DNA of 64,000 nt, from contig JACKMB010000006.1 in NCBI GenBank assembly GCA_024235615.1, positions 62,001-126,000 of the forward strand, in the 5' to 3' direction. Origin of the DNA: Thauera sp. (GTDB taxonomy: Bacteria > Pseudomonadota > Gammaproteobacteria > Burkholderiales > Rhodocyclaceae). Below, piece after piece: positions 38,164-47,133 of this stretch (positions are counted from its first letter, which is position 1; each line of letters opens with the position of its first letter). Under the pieces are notes generated by a model. That model was given only the letters and a program-made list of their open reading frames with translations, had not been told where the DNA came from and searched no databases. A program made the position numbers and the translations under genes.

Positions 38164-39300
38164 TCAGCTCCGCATCACGGTGTCGGGGTCGGTGGTCGCC
38201 GCACGCCAGATCGGCACCAGGGTGGCGGCGGTGTAGGGCAGCACCGAGAACACGAACAGCGTGGCGACCTGCAGGCCGTCGATCTTCGGCGTCAGCGCGA
38301 AGCTCGGGTAGAGCACCGCCCAGCCCTGCAGCACCGGCGCGAAGAGCGCGAACTCGAAGTGGAACACGTGCACGTAGGCGGCGACGTAGCCGAGCAGGAA
38401 GGCGAGCAGCGAGACCAGGAAGCCTTCCCAGAACTTCATCGCGATCACGTCCCCGGTCTCCCAGCCGATCGCCTTGAGGATGCCGATCTCGCGCTTCTCT
38501 TCTGCCGAGAGGCCTGCGGCCTTCTCCCAGGCGAAGATGCCGAAGGCGAGGATGGCGGCCGACAGCAGGGCCAGCATCATGCCCTCGCGCCAGTCGAAGA
38601 TCGACGCGTAGGTGCGCAGCACTTCCTCGCGCAGGATGGGGCGCGAGTCGGGCAGGGCGTTGATCAGCTTGAGGCCGACGTTGCGCACCTCCTGCGGGTT
38701 GGCCACCCACAGCGCGATGTCGGTGTAGTGGCCGTCCGGATAGGCGAAGAAGCGGCGGAAGTCGGCCTCGCTCATCAGCACCAGGTCGGCATTCACCAGC
38801 TCGGACTCGTGCGCCAGCACCTCGCTGACGATGAAGGTGTGGAGTTCGCCCGAGTAGGCGCGGAAGGAGATGCCGTTGCCCTCGGCCAGTCCGCGCGAGC
38901 GCTCGAGTGCGGGGCCGACGACGATCTCGCCCTCGGCGATCCGGCGGTCGCTCGGCACCATGAAGGTGTAGTTGGCCTTGAGCACGCTGTCGTAGTAGTA
39001 GCCCCACAGCCGCCCCTCGATCTTCTGCACGCCGCGCACGCGACCGATCTTCTCGATGTAGCCGGGCGGGATGAGGTCGTGGCGGCCGGCGATGAGGCGC
39101 TGCAGCACGACCTCGGGGGTGCCGGCGAGCACCCGGGTGGCCTCGTTGCGCAGCGCGTGGGTATACAGCGACACCGAGGCGAGGACGAACACGAGCAGGG
39201 TGTAGACGACCAGCAGGCCGAGGCTCTTGCCCTTGCGCCGCGCCAGCGAGCTGGCGGTGAAGTCAATCAGATGGCGCTGCTTCTCGATCCAGCGGTTCAT
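38164..39300 (-). CDS. ABC transporter permease (FtsX/MacB type)
   Basis: A 378-residue protein with the MacB/LolE topology. One N-terminal helix (GLLVVYTLLVFVLASVSLYT) is followed by a large periplasmic domain (about 50-235) and three C-terminal helices (from MMLALLSAAILAFGIFAWEKAAG onward). The cytoplasmic coupling region EKREIGILKAIGWETGDVIAMKFWEG is typical of FtsX permeases. The partner ATPase follows at once. The MacB family can extract lipoproteins or export peptides and heme-like cargo; here the cargo is unknown. Its start lies inside the preceding small gene (38-base overlap). Confidence 0.88.
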   Translation of the reverse strand: MNRWIEKQRHLIDFTASSLARRKGKSLGLLVVYTLLVFVLASVSLYTHALRNEATRVLAGTPEVVLQRLIAGRHDLIPPGYIEKIGRVRGVQKIEGRLWGYYYDSVLKANYTFMVPSDRRIAEGEIVVGPALERSRGLAEGNGISFRAYSGELHTFIVSEVLAHESELVNADLVLMSEADFRRFFAYPDGHYTDIALWVANPQEVRNVGLKLINALPDSRPILREEVLRTYASIFDWREGMMLALLSAAILAFGIFAWEKAAGLSAEEKREIGILKAIGWETGDVIAMKFWEGFLVSLLAFLLGYVAAYVHVFHFEFALFAPVLQGWAVLYPSFALTPKIDGLQVATLFVFSVLPYTAATLVPIWRAATTDPDTVMRS

Positions 39301-39595
39301 GGCGGTCCAGCAGGAGGGCGGGGGGCGGAAGCAGCGAGCCCGAGGGGAAGTGCTCGAGCGCCACCGGGTGGTCCTGGAAGGCGGAGTGCAGGTCGGCCTG
39401 GCTGAGGTGGCGGGTGTAGCGCGCCTCGGTGAACAGCACGAGGTCGGACAGGCGCAGGTCTTCGACGAGGCGCTCGGTGCGCTGCAGCGCCGGCTCGTGC
39501 GCGTCGCGCCGGATCCCCGCGTCCACGAAGGTGGCGGCGAAGAGCGCGGCGGCGAAGAGCGTGAAGGCGAGCACGCGGTCGGAGGGACGGCTCAT
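39263..39595 (-). CDS. Small membrane-anchored periplasmic protein, unknown function
   Basis: A 110-residue protein. One N-terminal helix (VLAFTLFAAALFAATFVDAG) probably anchors or exports it. The rest is hydrophilic, with a charged segment RRDAHEPALQRTERLVEDLRLSDLVLF and a striking Tyr/His/Pro-rich region (ARYTRHLSQADLHSAFQDHP, then LEHFPSGSLLPPP). I do not recognise the family. It is tied to both neighbours: ATGA overlap with the UbiA-like gene upstream and a 38-base overlap with the FtsX-type permease downstream. This tight packing supports a real gene that works with the permease. Confidence 0.72.
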   Translation of the reverse strand: MSRPSDRVLAFTLFAAALFAATFVDAGIRRDAHEPALQRTERLVEDLRLSDLVLFTEARYTRHLSQADLHSAFQDHPVALEHFPSGSLLPPPALLLDRHEPLDREAAPSD

Positions 39596-40551
39596 GCCAG
39601 CAGGCCCGCGGCGCCCAGCCCGATTGCGAGCAGGAGGCCGGAGAGGTTGGCGGCGGCGATGGTGTCGCGGATCGGCGCCACCAGGCGGGCGGGATGCTCG
39701 GCGTCGGCGAGCAGCGCGCGCGCGGCCCGCACCGAGAACACCAGCGGCAACAGGGCGAGCGCTGTGCCGGCCGGCACCGCGCCGACGGCGAGCGCGCCCG
39801 CCAGCCAGAGGTGGGCGAAGGCGACCAGGGCCACGTAGCCGCGGCTGGCCGTACGCGGGCCGAGGCGCACCACCACGGTGCGCTTGCCCGCGGCCTCGTC
39901 CGCACGCCGGTCGGGGAACTGGTTGATGTACAGGATCGCCGCCACCAGCAGCGCGAAGGGCAGCCCGGCGACCAGCGGCAGGGCGGCGAGCTCGCCGCGC
40001 TGCACGTAGTCGGTGCCCAGCACCACCAGCAGCCAGCCCGCGGTGATGGCGAGTTCGCCCATGCCGCGCGACATCAGCTTGAAGGGCGGCGCCGAGTAGG
40101 CCCAGGCCACGAGCAGGCCGGCCAGCCCGATCGCGAGCAGGCCGGGGCCGGCGCCGAGGGTGAGCCACAGCCCGCCCGGGATCACCGCGGCGAGCAGCAG
40201 GTAGCCGAAGCGGCGCATCTCGGCCAGGCTCAGGTAGCCGTTCTGGATGAAGCGGCTGCCGCCGGTGTAGGGGTGGAGCAGCTCGGTGTTGAGCGCGTCG
40301 GTGCCGTTGAGGGCGTCGAAGTAGTCGTTGACCACGTTGGCGCCCGCGTGGGCGACGAGCGCGAACAGGATCGTGACCAGCGCGCGTGCCCAGTCGATCG
40401 AGAGCCCGTCGGCGAAGGCCGTGCCCAGGCCGATCAGCGAGCCGGCGAAGGTCACCGTCAGGAAGGCCGGCCGCGTCGCCGCGAGATAGCGCGCGAACGC
40501 GTTCGGGAACGGATCGCGCACGGGTTCGGCGAGGGACTTGTCGACGCTCAT
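39592..40551 (-). CDS. UbiA-family prenyltransferase (MenA-like) inside the nos operon
   Basis: A 319-residue, about nine-helix membrane enzyme of the UbiA superfamily. Both Asp-rich Mg-prenyl-diphosphate motifs are present: NVVNDYFDALNGTD (first, from residue 73) and INQFPDRRADEAAGKRTVVV (second, about 215-230). The second motif and GGSRFIQNGYLSLAEM favour the MenA-like (1,4-dihydroxy-2-naphthoate prenyltransferase) branch over UbiA proper or heme O synthase, but this is a judgement by eye. It starts 16 bases after nosY. Prenyltransferases are not part of the described nos machinery, so its presence suggests quinone tailoring for N2O respiration. Confidence 0.87.
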   Translation of the reverse strand: MSVDKSLAEPVRDPFPNAFARYLAATRPAFLTVTFAGSLIGLGTAFADGLSIDWARALVTILFALVAHAGANVVNDYFDALNGTDALNTELLHPYTGGSRFIQNGYLSLAEMRRFGYLLLAAVIPGGLWLTLGAGPGLLAIGLAGLLVAWAYSAPPFKLMSRGMGELAITAGWLLVVLGTDYVQRGELAALPLVAGLPFALLVAAILYINQFPDRRADEAAGKRTVVVRLGPRTASRGYVALVAFAHLWLAGALAVGAVPAGTALALLPLVFSVRAARALLADAEHPARLVAPIRDTIAAANLSGLLLAIGLGAAGLLA

Positions 40552-40567
40552 GCGCGCGGGCCGTCGA

Positions 40568-41395
40568 TCAGGGCAGGTCGCCGCGGCGGAAGACGAGGAA
40601 GCCGAGCGCCGCGCTCACCACGCCGAGCGCCGCGGGGTAGGCCACCGCGAAGACCTTGTAGCCGGCGACGCCGAAGAGGTCGAGGATCACGTAGGCCGAG
40701 GGGCCCAGCACGATCAGCTGCGGGTCGAACATCGACAGCGCGGCGGTGCGGAAGACCTGCAGCGGGTTGGCAAGCGCGATCGTGACCGCGAGCTCGGGCG
40801 AGATGCGCTCCTGGATCATCACCCCGAGCAGGATCAGGTCGAGGAAGAGCAGGAAGAGCAGCCACGCCAGGAAGGCCGCGCCCTGGGCGACGTCGGTGCT
40901 GCGTGCGATCGACGAGATCAGCATGCCGAAACCGAGGAAGCACATCGCCATCGCCGCGATCAGCGCGGTGTAGTAGGCGAACATCTCCCACGGCACCTCG
41001 ATGTCCTGCACCGTCGCCCAGCCCACCGCGAGCAGCATCGCGGCGAACACCGGCATGAAGATCACGATGTAGCGGCCGACGAACTTGCCCCAGAACCAGG
41101 CCCACAGCGAGACCGGCAGCGACAGCAGGTATTCGAACACGCCGGCCTCGCGGTCGCCCGCCACCGAGCGCACCGTGGTGATGAGCACGAAGATCGGCAG
41201 GATGGCCATGGTGAGCTGGATGTAGGTGACCAGCAGGCGCGACAGGCCGATGAAGCCGAGCACGCGCGATTCGGTCAGGCCGAAGAGGAAGAGCAGGGCG
41301 ACGATGCCGCCGAACACCAGGGTGTAGACCTGGAACCAGCGGGCGCGGAGCGACTCGACGATGTCCAGACGTGCGGTGAGCCAGAACTGTTTCAT
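40568..41395 (-). CDS. nosY: NosY, ABC permease for NosZ copper-site maturation
   Basis: A 275-residue ABC-2-type permease with six helices. It begins MKQFWLTARLDIVESLRARWF and includes VRSVAGDREAGVFEYLLSLPVS, the conserved NosY cytoplasmic coupling segment. NosY pairs with NosF (ATPase) and periplasmic NosD, and the complex drives assembly of the CuZ sulfide-bridged copper cluster. It starts five bases after nosL. In many nos loci nosY precedes nosL; here the order is nosF-nosL-nosY. Confidence 0.93.
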   Translation of the reverse strand: MKQFWLTARLDIVESLRARWFQVYTLVFGGIVALLFLFGLTESRVLGFIGLSRLLVTYIQLTMAILPIFVLITTVRSVAGDREAGVFEYLLSLPVSLWAWFWGKFVGRYIVIFMPVFAAMLLAVGWATVQDIEVPWEMFAYYTALIAAMAMCFLGFGMLISSIARSTDVAQGAAFLAWLLFLLFLDLILLGVMIQERISPELAVTIALANPLQVFRTAALSMFDPQLIVLGPSAYVILDLFGVAGYKVFAVAYPAALGVVSAALGFLVFRRGDLP

Positions 41396-41400
41396 TTGCC

Positions 41401-41889
41401 TTATTTTCCCTTCGCCAGCGTCTGCTGCCGCATTTCCTCGAAGCTCACGCTGTCCGTGGCGGAGTCTGCCGCGGCGGCGTAGTTGTAGCCCATCGGCGAG
41501 GTGCGGGTGATGTAGCGCACCTTGCGCGGGTCGTGCCAGATCATCTCGTCGCGGCTCTTGCTGTTGTAGTCCGCGACCCACATCCGAGTGGCGGCCTCGG
41601 CCATCCACGGGAAGCGCTCGCGCTTTTCCTCCAGCCAGAAGACGAGGCAGCCCGGATCGTCGAACTTGAACACGGTGTCCTTGGGACCGCCACGCAGCTC
41701 GGCGGCGAAGCGGCGGTCCGAGATCGCCATGTTGCAGCGCACGCAGGTGTCGCGGTCCCAGATGATGGATTTCATGCCCTCGGGCCACTTGTCGTCGGTG
41801 CAACCCGACAGCGCGGCGGCGAGCGGCGTGAGCAAAAGCCCCCCTTTCGCCAGGCGTCCGATGAACTGGCGTCGATGCTGGTCGCACAT
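41401..41889 (-). CDS. nosL: NosL, copper chaperone lipoprotein
   Basis: A 162-residue protein with a twin-arginine-like signal (HRRQFIGRLAKGGLLL) ending in a lipobox (LSGC, Cys30), so it should be a Tat- or Sec-exported lipoprotein. The Cu(I) site is RDTCVRCNMAISDRRFAAE (Cys49, Cys52, Met54), with Asn in place of the usual Gly before Met. FKFDDPGCLVFWLEE follows as in NosL. It lies between nosF and nosY with gaps of two and five bases. NosL delivers Cu(I) to NosD for NosZ loading. Confidence 0.92.
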   Translation of the reverse strand: MCDQHRRQFIGRLAKGGLLLTPLAAALSGCTDDKWPEGMKSIIWDRDTCVRCNMAISDRRFAAELRGGPKDTVFKFDDPGCLVFWLEEKRERFPWMAEAATRMWVADYNSKSRDEMIWHDPRKVRYITRTSPMGYNYAAAADSATDSVSFEEMRQQTLAKGK

Positions 41890-41891
41890 GG

Positions 41892-42749
<858 letters not shown>

Positions 42750-42804
42750 CTATCGACTCTTGTTATGTGTTGCGGAATCACCGGGGTTGGGGGCCCGGGC
42801 TGCC

Positions 42805-43782
42805 TCACAGCAGCTTGGACAGCCCCTTGACTTCGAAGCTCAGCGAGCCGGTCGGGCACGCGTCCACGCACAGGCCGCAGCGTGTGCAGTCCGGGCCGAG
42901 CGGCACCTCGGGCTCGACCGCGCGGCCCTTGATGACGGTGTCGAGCACGTGCGGCACCAGGCAGACCTTGCGACAGTCGCCCTCGTGGAAACAGCCCTCC
43001 AGCTTGTACTTGATGCGCACCGGCGAGATGATGCCGACCACCCCATAGGTCAGGCCGATCGGGCAGGCGTAGCGGCACCAAGCCCGGCGCGAGAAGAAGA
43101 CCTCGAACACGAGCAGGGCCACGACCCACAGCAGCGACAGTCCCGCACCGTAGATCAGCGCGCGCGACAGGATACCCGTCGGTGAGATGGCCTCGAACAC
43201 GGTGTAGCCGGTCACCACGGCGAGCAGCGCGAACACGATCCAGAACACGGAACGCAGGCGGCGGTCGATCGGCTGGTCGGTGACCAGCTTCTTCTTGGCC
43301 AGGTACAGGTGGATCTTCTCCGCCCATTCCGCAACCAAGTGATACGGACACACCCAGGAGCAGAAGGTTCGCCCGCCGAGCAGGGCCCACAGCAGCAGCA
43401 CGGTGGCGGTGCCGATCAGCAGGTTGGTGATGATGTGCTTGTGCGCGAGCATCACCTGCAGCGCGGAGTTGAGGTCGGCCATGTGGAAGCCGACGAAGCG
43501 CGACGCGGTGAGCGCGCCCTCGAGCACCTGGATGTCGAGCCAGTAGGAGAACACGAACAGCAGGTTGGCGAAGATCAGCGTCGCCCAGCGGCGGTTGCGC
43601 CACTTGTGGCTCGGCTTCTCGTGCGCGCGGCGGTGCTTGAGCTCGGCGATCTCGTCGCGGTTGTTCTTCTTGTAGAAGTGGATCTTCTGTGCGGCCGGGG
43701 AAATCTCGGCCGGCTTCGCGGGTTCCTTGCCGAACATCACCTTGATCTGGTCGATGAAGCGGCGGGTCAGCAGCTTGCTCAT
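42805..43782 (-). CDS. nosH: NosH, NapH-like membrane Fe-S quinol-oxidising subunit
   Basis: A 325-residue inner-membrane protein with four to five helices. Two CxxxCP motifs face the cytoplasm (RTFCSWVCPYHLVAEW and RAWCRYACPIGLTYG), and a C-terminal 4Fe-4S ferredoxin site lies in CTRCGLCVDACPTGS. This is the NapH arrangement. In clade II nos clusters NosG/NosH replace NosR in passing menaquinol or ubiquinol electrons toward NosZ. The charged N-terminal extension (1-65) is longer than in NapH. Starts at ATG 43782, overlapping the nosG stop (ATGA). Confidence 0.92.
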   Translation of the reverse strand: MSKLLTRRFIDQIKVMFGKEPAKPAEISPAAQKIHFYKKNNRDEIAELKHRRAHEKPSHKWRNRRWATLIFANLLFVFSYWLDIQVLEGALTASRFVGFHMADLNSALQVMLAHKHIITNLLIGTATVLLLWALLGGRTFCSWVCPYHLVAEWAEKIHLYLAKKKLVTDQPIDRRLRSVFWIVFALLAVVTGYTVFEAISPTGILSRALIYGAGLSLLWVVALLVFEVFFSRRAWCRYACPIGLTYGVVGIISPVRIKYKLEGCFHEGDCRKVCLVPHVLDTVIKGRAVEPEVPLGPDCTRCGLCVDACPTGSLSFEVKGLSKLL

Positions 43783-44642
43783 GATTTCCACACCTCACGC
43801 GGGATGATGGTGATCGAGGCGGGTTCGGTCGGGCAGATCATCTCGCACACGCCACAGCCGACGCAGTTCTCGTGCACGATCGGACGTGCACGCGTCTTGC
43901 CGTCGGGGCCGGTGAATTTCTCCAGCGAGATGGCGCCGGCGATCGGGCATTCGCGCATGCACAGGTCGCACAGCGGCAGGTCGTAGGGGTGGTCGGCCAC
44001 CGGGATGGGCTTCCAGCGATCCACCTTGATGTAGCGCATCGTGCCCTTGAAGTCGGGGCCGCGGGCCTGGCCCTTGAAGCCCTCGCCCTTCATCGCGAGG
44101 CAGGACTCGGGACGGGTGAGGCGCGCCACGCCCATGCGCTCGGTCATGTTGAGCGTGGGCTCGGGGTCGTTCATCTTGGCGATGAGGGTGGGCTTCTGCG
44201 ACAGTGCCGCGCCCTCGCGTACCGGCAGGAAGTCGGGCTTGTGATAGGTCAGCGAGCCGGTCGGGCAGGCGAGGATGCACTGTACCGCATCGCAGGAGAA
44301 GTCGCAGGCCTGCGCGCGGGCGTCGATGTAGGGCACGCCCACGCCGAAGCCGTCGATCAGGTCGGCGAGCTTGATCGCGTTGACCGGGCACACCTGCACG
44401 CACTGGCCGCACTTGATGCAGGACGAGAGGAAGTCCTTCTCGTCGAGTGCGCCGGGCGGGCGCAGGCGGTTGGTACGCGCATAGACCAGCGGCAGGTAGC
44501 CGGACAGGCCGGAGCCGAGCACGCCGCCGGTCAGCAGGATGGTACGCAGAACCTTGCGCCGGCCCTGGCGCGCGCGTTCGCGCGAGACCGGCACCTCGCC
44601 CTTGGCGGGCGCGGCTGCGGGGGTGTTTTCCTTCTCGCTCAT
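43779..44642 (-). CDS. nosG: NosG, NapG-like periplasmic ferredoxin
   Basis: A 287-residue protein with a twin-arginine-type signal (QGRRKVLRTILLTGGVLGSG). Four 4Fe-4S clusters are predicted from CIKCGQCVQVCPVN, CDAVQCILACPTGS, CDLCMRECPIA and CVGCGVCEMICPTEP, a NapG-type layout. NosG docks on NosH and relays electrons from quinol to the periplasm. ATGA overlaps tie it to nosD upstream and nosH downstream, so the three should be made in step. Confidence 0.93.
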   Translation of the reverse strand: MSEKENTPAAAPAKGEVPVSRERARQGRRKVLRTILLTGGVLGSGLSGYLPLVYARTNRLRPPGALDEKDFLSSCIKCGQCVQVCPVNAIKLADLIDGFGVGVPYIDARAQACDFSCDAVQCILACPTGSLTYHKPDFLPVREGAALSQKPTLIAKMNDPEPTLNMTERMGVARLTRPESCLAMKGEGFKGQARGPDFKGTMRYIKVDRWKPIPVADHPYDLPLCDLCMRECPIAGAISLEKFTGPDGKTRARPIVHENCVGCGVCEMICPTEPASITIIPREVWKS

Positions 44643-46021
44643 GATGCACTCCCTTCGATGCGCCGCTCCGGCTTGATGTAGAGGGGCTTTTCGTCCCTTG
44701 CCTGCAGGTCGGGGGTCGAGAACGGCGCGAGGCGCTCGAGGAAATCGAGCAGTTCGAGGACGGGCGAGGTCTTGAAGAAGCGTGCGTTGGGGATCTCCAT
44801 CCAGATCCGGTCGGCGTAGGCATATTCTTCGTGCGGGGTGTCGCCGGCGCCGTCCTCGTCGCGGTCGAACCCCTGGTAGGTGTCGAAGTAGTTCCCTTCC
44901 CACTTGTTCTTGACGCCTTCGCCCCGTCCGGCCTGGTACATGTCGGTCAGGTTGCCCTCGAAGGTGTTGCCGTACATCTCGTTGCCGCCGAGTTCGCTGG
45001 TGAGCTGGATGGCGATGCCGTTGAACGCGAAGCGGTTATTGACGAAGCGGATGGTGGTGTCGGGCTGGAAGGGCGAGAGGTCGGAGCCGACTCCCACCGC
45101 GCAGTAGATGACCTCGTTGTTCTCGAGCAGGATGTCCGAGGACTCCTTGAAGCCCAGCCCCATGCCCGTGGCGCCGGTGGCGTGCGAGATGATGTTGCCG
45201 CGCGCCGCGCCGCCCTCCATGTACATGAAGTAGACGCCGACGGCGTTGTCGTAGAAGCGGTTGTTCTCGACGATGTTGTCGTTGGCGAACATGAAGTGGA
45301 TCGAGTAGCGGCTGCGCCGGCCCTCGTTGCCGCGGTAGATGTTGCGGTGCGAGTACCACGCCACCATGTCGCGGGTGTCGGTGACGAGGTTGTTCTCGAT
45401 CAGGTTGTCGTGGCTGTACCACAGGCGGATGCCGTCGCCGCGCACGCCGAGCTCGAAGTCCTTCGACCGCACCTTGTTGTTGCGCACGATGTTGTGGTCG
45501 GCCTGCTTGAGGTCGATGCCGAACAGGCAGTCGGCGATGTTCAGGTTCTCGACCAGGTTGCCGTGCCCGCGGATGTTCAGGCAGGTGTCGTCGGAGTCGT
45601 GAGACTCGCCCGAGCCGGTGATGGTCAGGTTGCGCAGCGTGGCCTCGTTGGTCTCCAGGACGAAGACCGTGCCCTTGTCGCCGCCGTCGATGACGACCTC
45701 GCCCTCGCCCTCGATGGTCAGGCGCTTCTTCAGATGCACCGGCCCGGAGTAGTGGCCGGCCGGGACCTTGAGCACGCTGCCTTCCGGGGCTTTGTCGACC
45801 AGCTCCTGGAAGGGCTGCAGGCCGTGGATGCGCTTGTCGCGCAGGTAGAGCGGGATCAGCTGGACCGGCTTATGGACGTCGACCCGCGGTGCGGTGGAGA
45901 AGTCGGCGCCGGAGCCGGGCCCACGGGCCTGGTCCTCATCGTCGCTGTCCCGGGCCTGGGCCGCGGGCAGGGCCAAGGCCACTGCCGCGGCGAGCAATGT
46001 CAAGCGGTGAAGGAGGCTCAC
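44639..46021 (-). CDS. nosD: NosD, periplasmic copper-site assembly protein
   Basis: A 460-residue exported protein: signal peptide 1-23 (ending AAQA), an acidic stretch, then a right-handed beta-helix of CASH/NosD repeats (about 60-420) with many Asn-rich turns such as NIRGHGNLVENLNIADCLFG, NLIENNLVTDTRD and NDNIVENNRFYDNAVGVYF. NosD accepts Cu(I) from NosL and, with NosF/NosY, builds CuZ in NosZ. The start is GTG at 46021 with only a distant Shine-Dalgarno match; nosB ends 12 bases upstream, so re-initiation may help. Confidence 0.94.
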   Translation of the reverse strand: MSLLHRLTLLAAAVALALPAAQARDSDDEDQARGPGSGADFSTAPRVDVHKPVQLIPLYLRDKRIHGLQPFQELVDKAPEGSVLKVPAGHYSGPVHLKKRLTIEGEGEVVIDGGDKGTVFVLETNEATLRNLTITGSGESHDSDDTCLNIRGHGNLVENLNIADCLFGIDLKQADHNIVRNNKVRSKDFELGVRGDGIRLWYSHDNLIENNLVTDTRDMVAWYSHRNIYRGNEGRRSRYSIHFMFANDNIVENNRFYDNAVGVYFMYMEGGAARGNIISHATGATGMGLGFKESSDILLENNEVIYCAVGVGSDLSPFQPDTTIRFVNNRFAFNGIAIQLTSELGGNEMYGNTFEGNLTDMYQAGRGEGVKNKWEGNYFDTYQGFDRDEDGAGDTPHEEYAYADRIWMEIPNARFFKTSPVLELLDFLERLAPFSTPDLQARDEKPLYIKPERRIEGSAS

Positions 46022-46033
46022 GAGGGGGCATCC

Positions 46034-47029
46034 TTACCGTGCGCTGCCCTGGGCCTGCTCCTCGCGCAGCTGCTTACGGCGCAGCAGCAGGGCGAGCATC
46101 AGGCAGACGAAGACGACCATCAGCAGGCCGTAGCCCCAGTGCGGATAGGAGTAGGTGGAGAACTGCGCCACCTTGCCCTCGCCGAACACCGTGGGCATGA
46201 AGGGCTTGACCGTGAAGGCGCCCCAGGGGTGCAAGTTGTGGCCGAAGAACCACAGCCAGCCGGAGTACTCGATCAGGTAGAAGATCGGCAGCAGTCCGGG
46301 AATCAGCGCGAGCAGCAGCTCGAAGTTGCGCAGCTTGAGCACCCCGAAGATCACCACGCCCATGGCGGCGATCATGCCGAAGATGGCGACCTTGGAGATG
46401 ACCTCGACGTTCTTGCCCCAGGCGGCGATGCGTTCGGGGTCGTTGAAGAAGGTCGCGGACTCGTCCATGTAGTGCTTGACGTGCGCGGCGAGGTTGCCCA
46501 TGACGAACTGGTCCACGATCATCCATGCGGCCAGACCGCCGAAGCCGACGCCCATGATGCCCAGGCGCAGCTTGCGGTCGCGCACCGCGAAGGTGAGCAG
46601 CATGACCGCGAAGAAGGCGACGAAGAACTTGGAGAGCTTGGTCTCGACCGGACCGCCGGTGGCGATCGGGTACATGCCGACGTAGTGGTTGATCGTGTTC
46701 ATCTCATGAACGCAATCGAGCGCGGTGGCCTTGCCGGTCAGCGTGGTCTGCTCGGCGAGAATCGGGTTGTAGCGGCCGGTGCCCTCGCCCATGTCCTCGG
46801 CCATGGTCTCTTCGGCGAGACGCGAGGTCTTGGGCGGCGTGGAGCAGCCGTTCTTGACGCCATCGAAGTGGAAGTGGATGCGGATGCCGTCGGGGAAGGC
46901 GTCTTCGGGGTAGTTCGGGGCGGTCAGCGATACCCACCACAGGGGTGCGAAGTAGGCGGCGACCAATGCCACCAGCGCCACGAACGTGAGGCCGGCGATC
47001 AGGCCGTTCTTGTTTTGGGTTGCGGACAT
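46034..47029 (-). CDS. nosB: NosB, membrane protein characteristic of clade II nos operons
   Basis: A 331-residue protein with an N-terminal helix (NGLIAGLTFVALVALVAAYF), a large periplasmic loop of about 100 residues containing two cysteines (GCSTPP and LDCVHEMNTINHY), and about six further helices. It fits NosB, found with clade II nosZ and required for N2O respiration in Wolinella, with an undefined role in electron transfer or maturation. ATG 47029 has GGAG at seven bases. A stem-loop (47066-47098) lies in the gap before it. Confidence 0.85.
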   Translation of the reverse strand: MSATQNKNGLIAGLTFVALVALVAAYFAPLWWVSLTAPNYPEDAFPDGIRIHFHFDGVKNGCSTPPKTSRLAEETMAEDMGEGTGRYNPILAEQTTLTGKATALDCVHEMNTINHYVGMYPIATGGPVETKLSKFFVAFFAVMLLTFAVRDRKLRLGIMGVGFGGLAAWMIVDQFVMGNLAAHVKHYMDESATFFNDPERIAAWGKNVEVISKVAIFGMIAAMGVVIFGVLKLRNFELLLALIPGLLPIFYLIEYSGWLWFFGHNLHPWGAFTVKPFMPTVFGEGKVAQFSTYSYPHWGYGLLMVVFVCLMLALLLRRKQLREEQAQGSAR

Positions 47030-47065
47030 TTCGAGCTCCGGTCGCAAGGGGAGGGGTTGGAAGCC

Positions 47066-47098
47066 CCGGGGGCGCGCGAGAATGTGCGCGCACCCCGG
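47066..47098 (-). promoter_or_regulatory. Intercistronic stem-loop between diheme cytochrome and nosB
   Basis: CCGGGG-GCGCGC pairs with GCGCGC-A-CCCCGG with a single bulge, giving a very stable hairpin with no T-tract. It sits in the 104-base gap before nosB and is likely an mRNA-processing or stability element rather than a terminator. Confidence 0.55.
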
Positions 47099-47133
47099 TG
47101 CGAGACGGGCGGTACGGCTGTGGTCTCAGCGGC

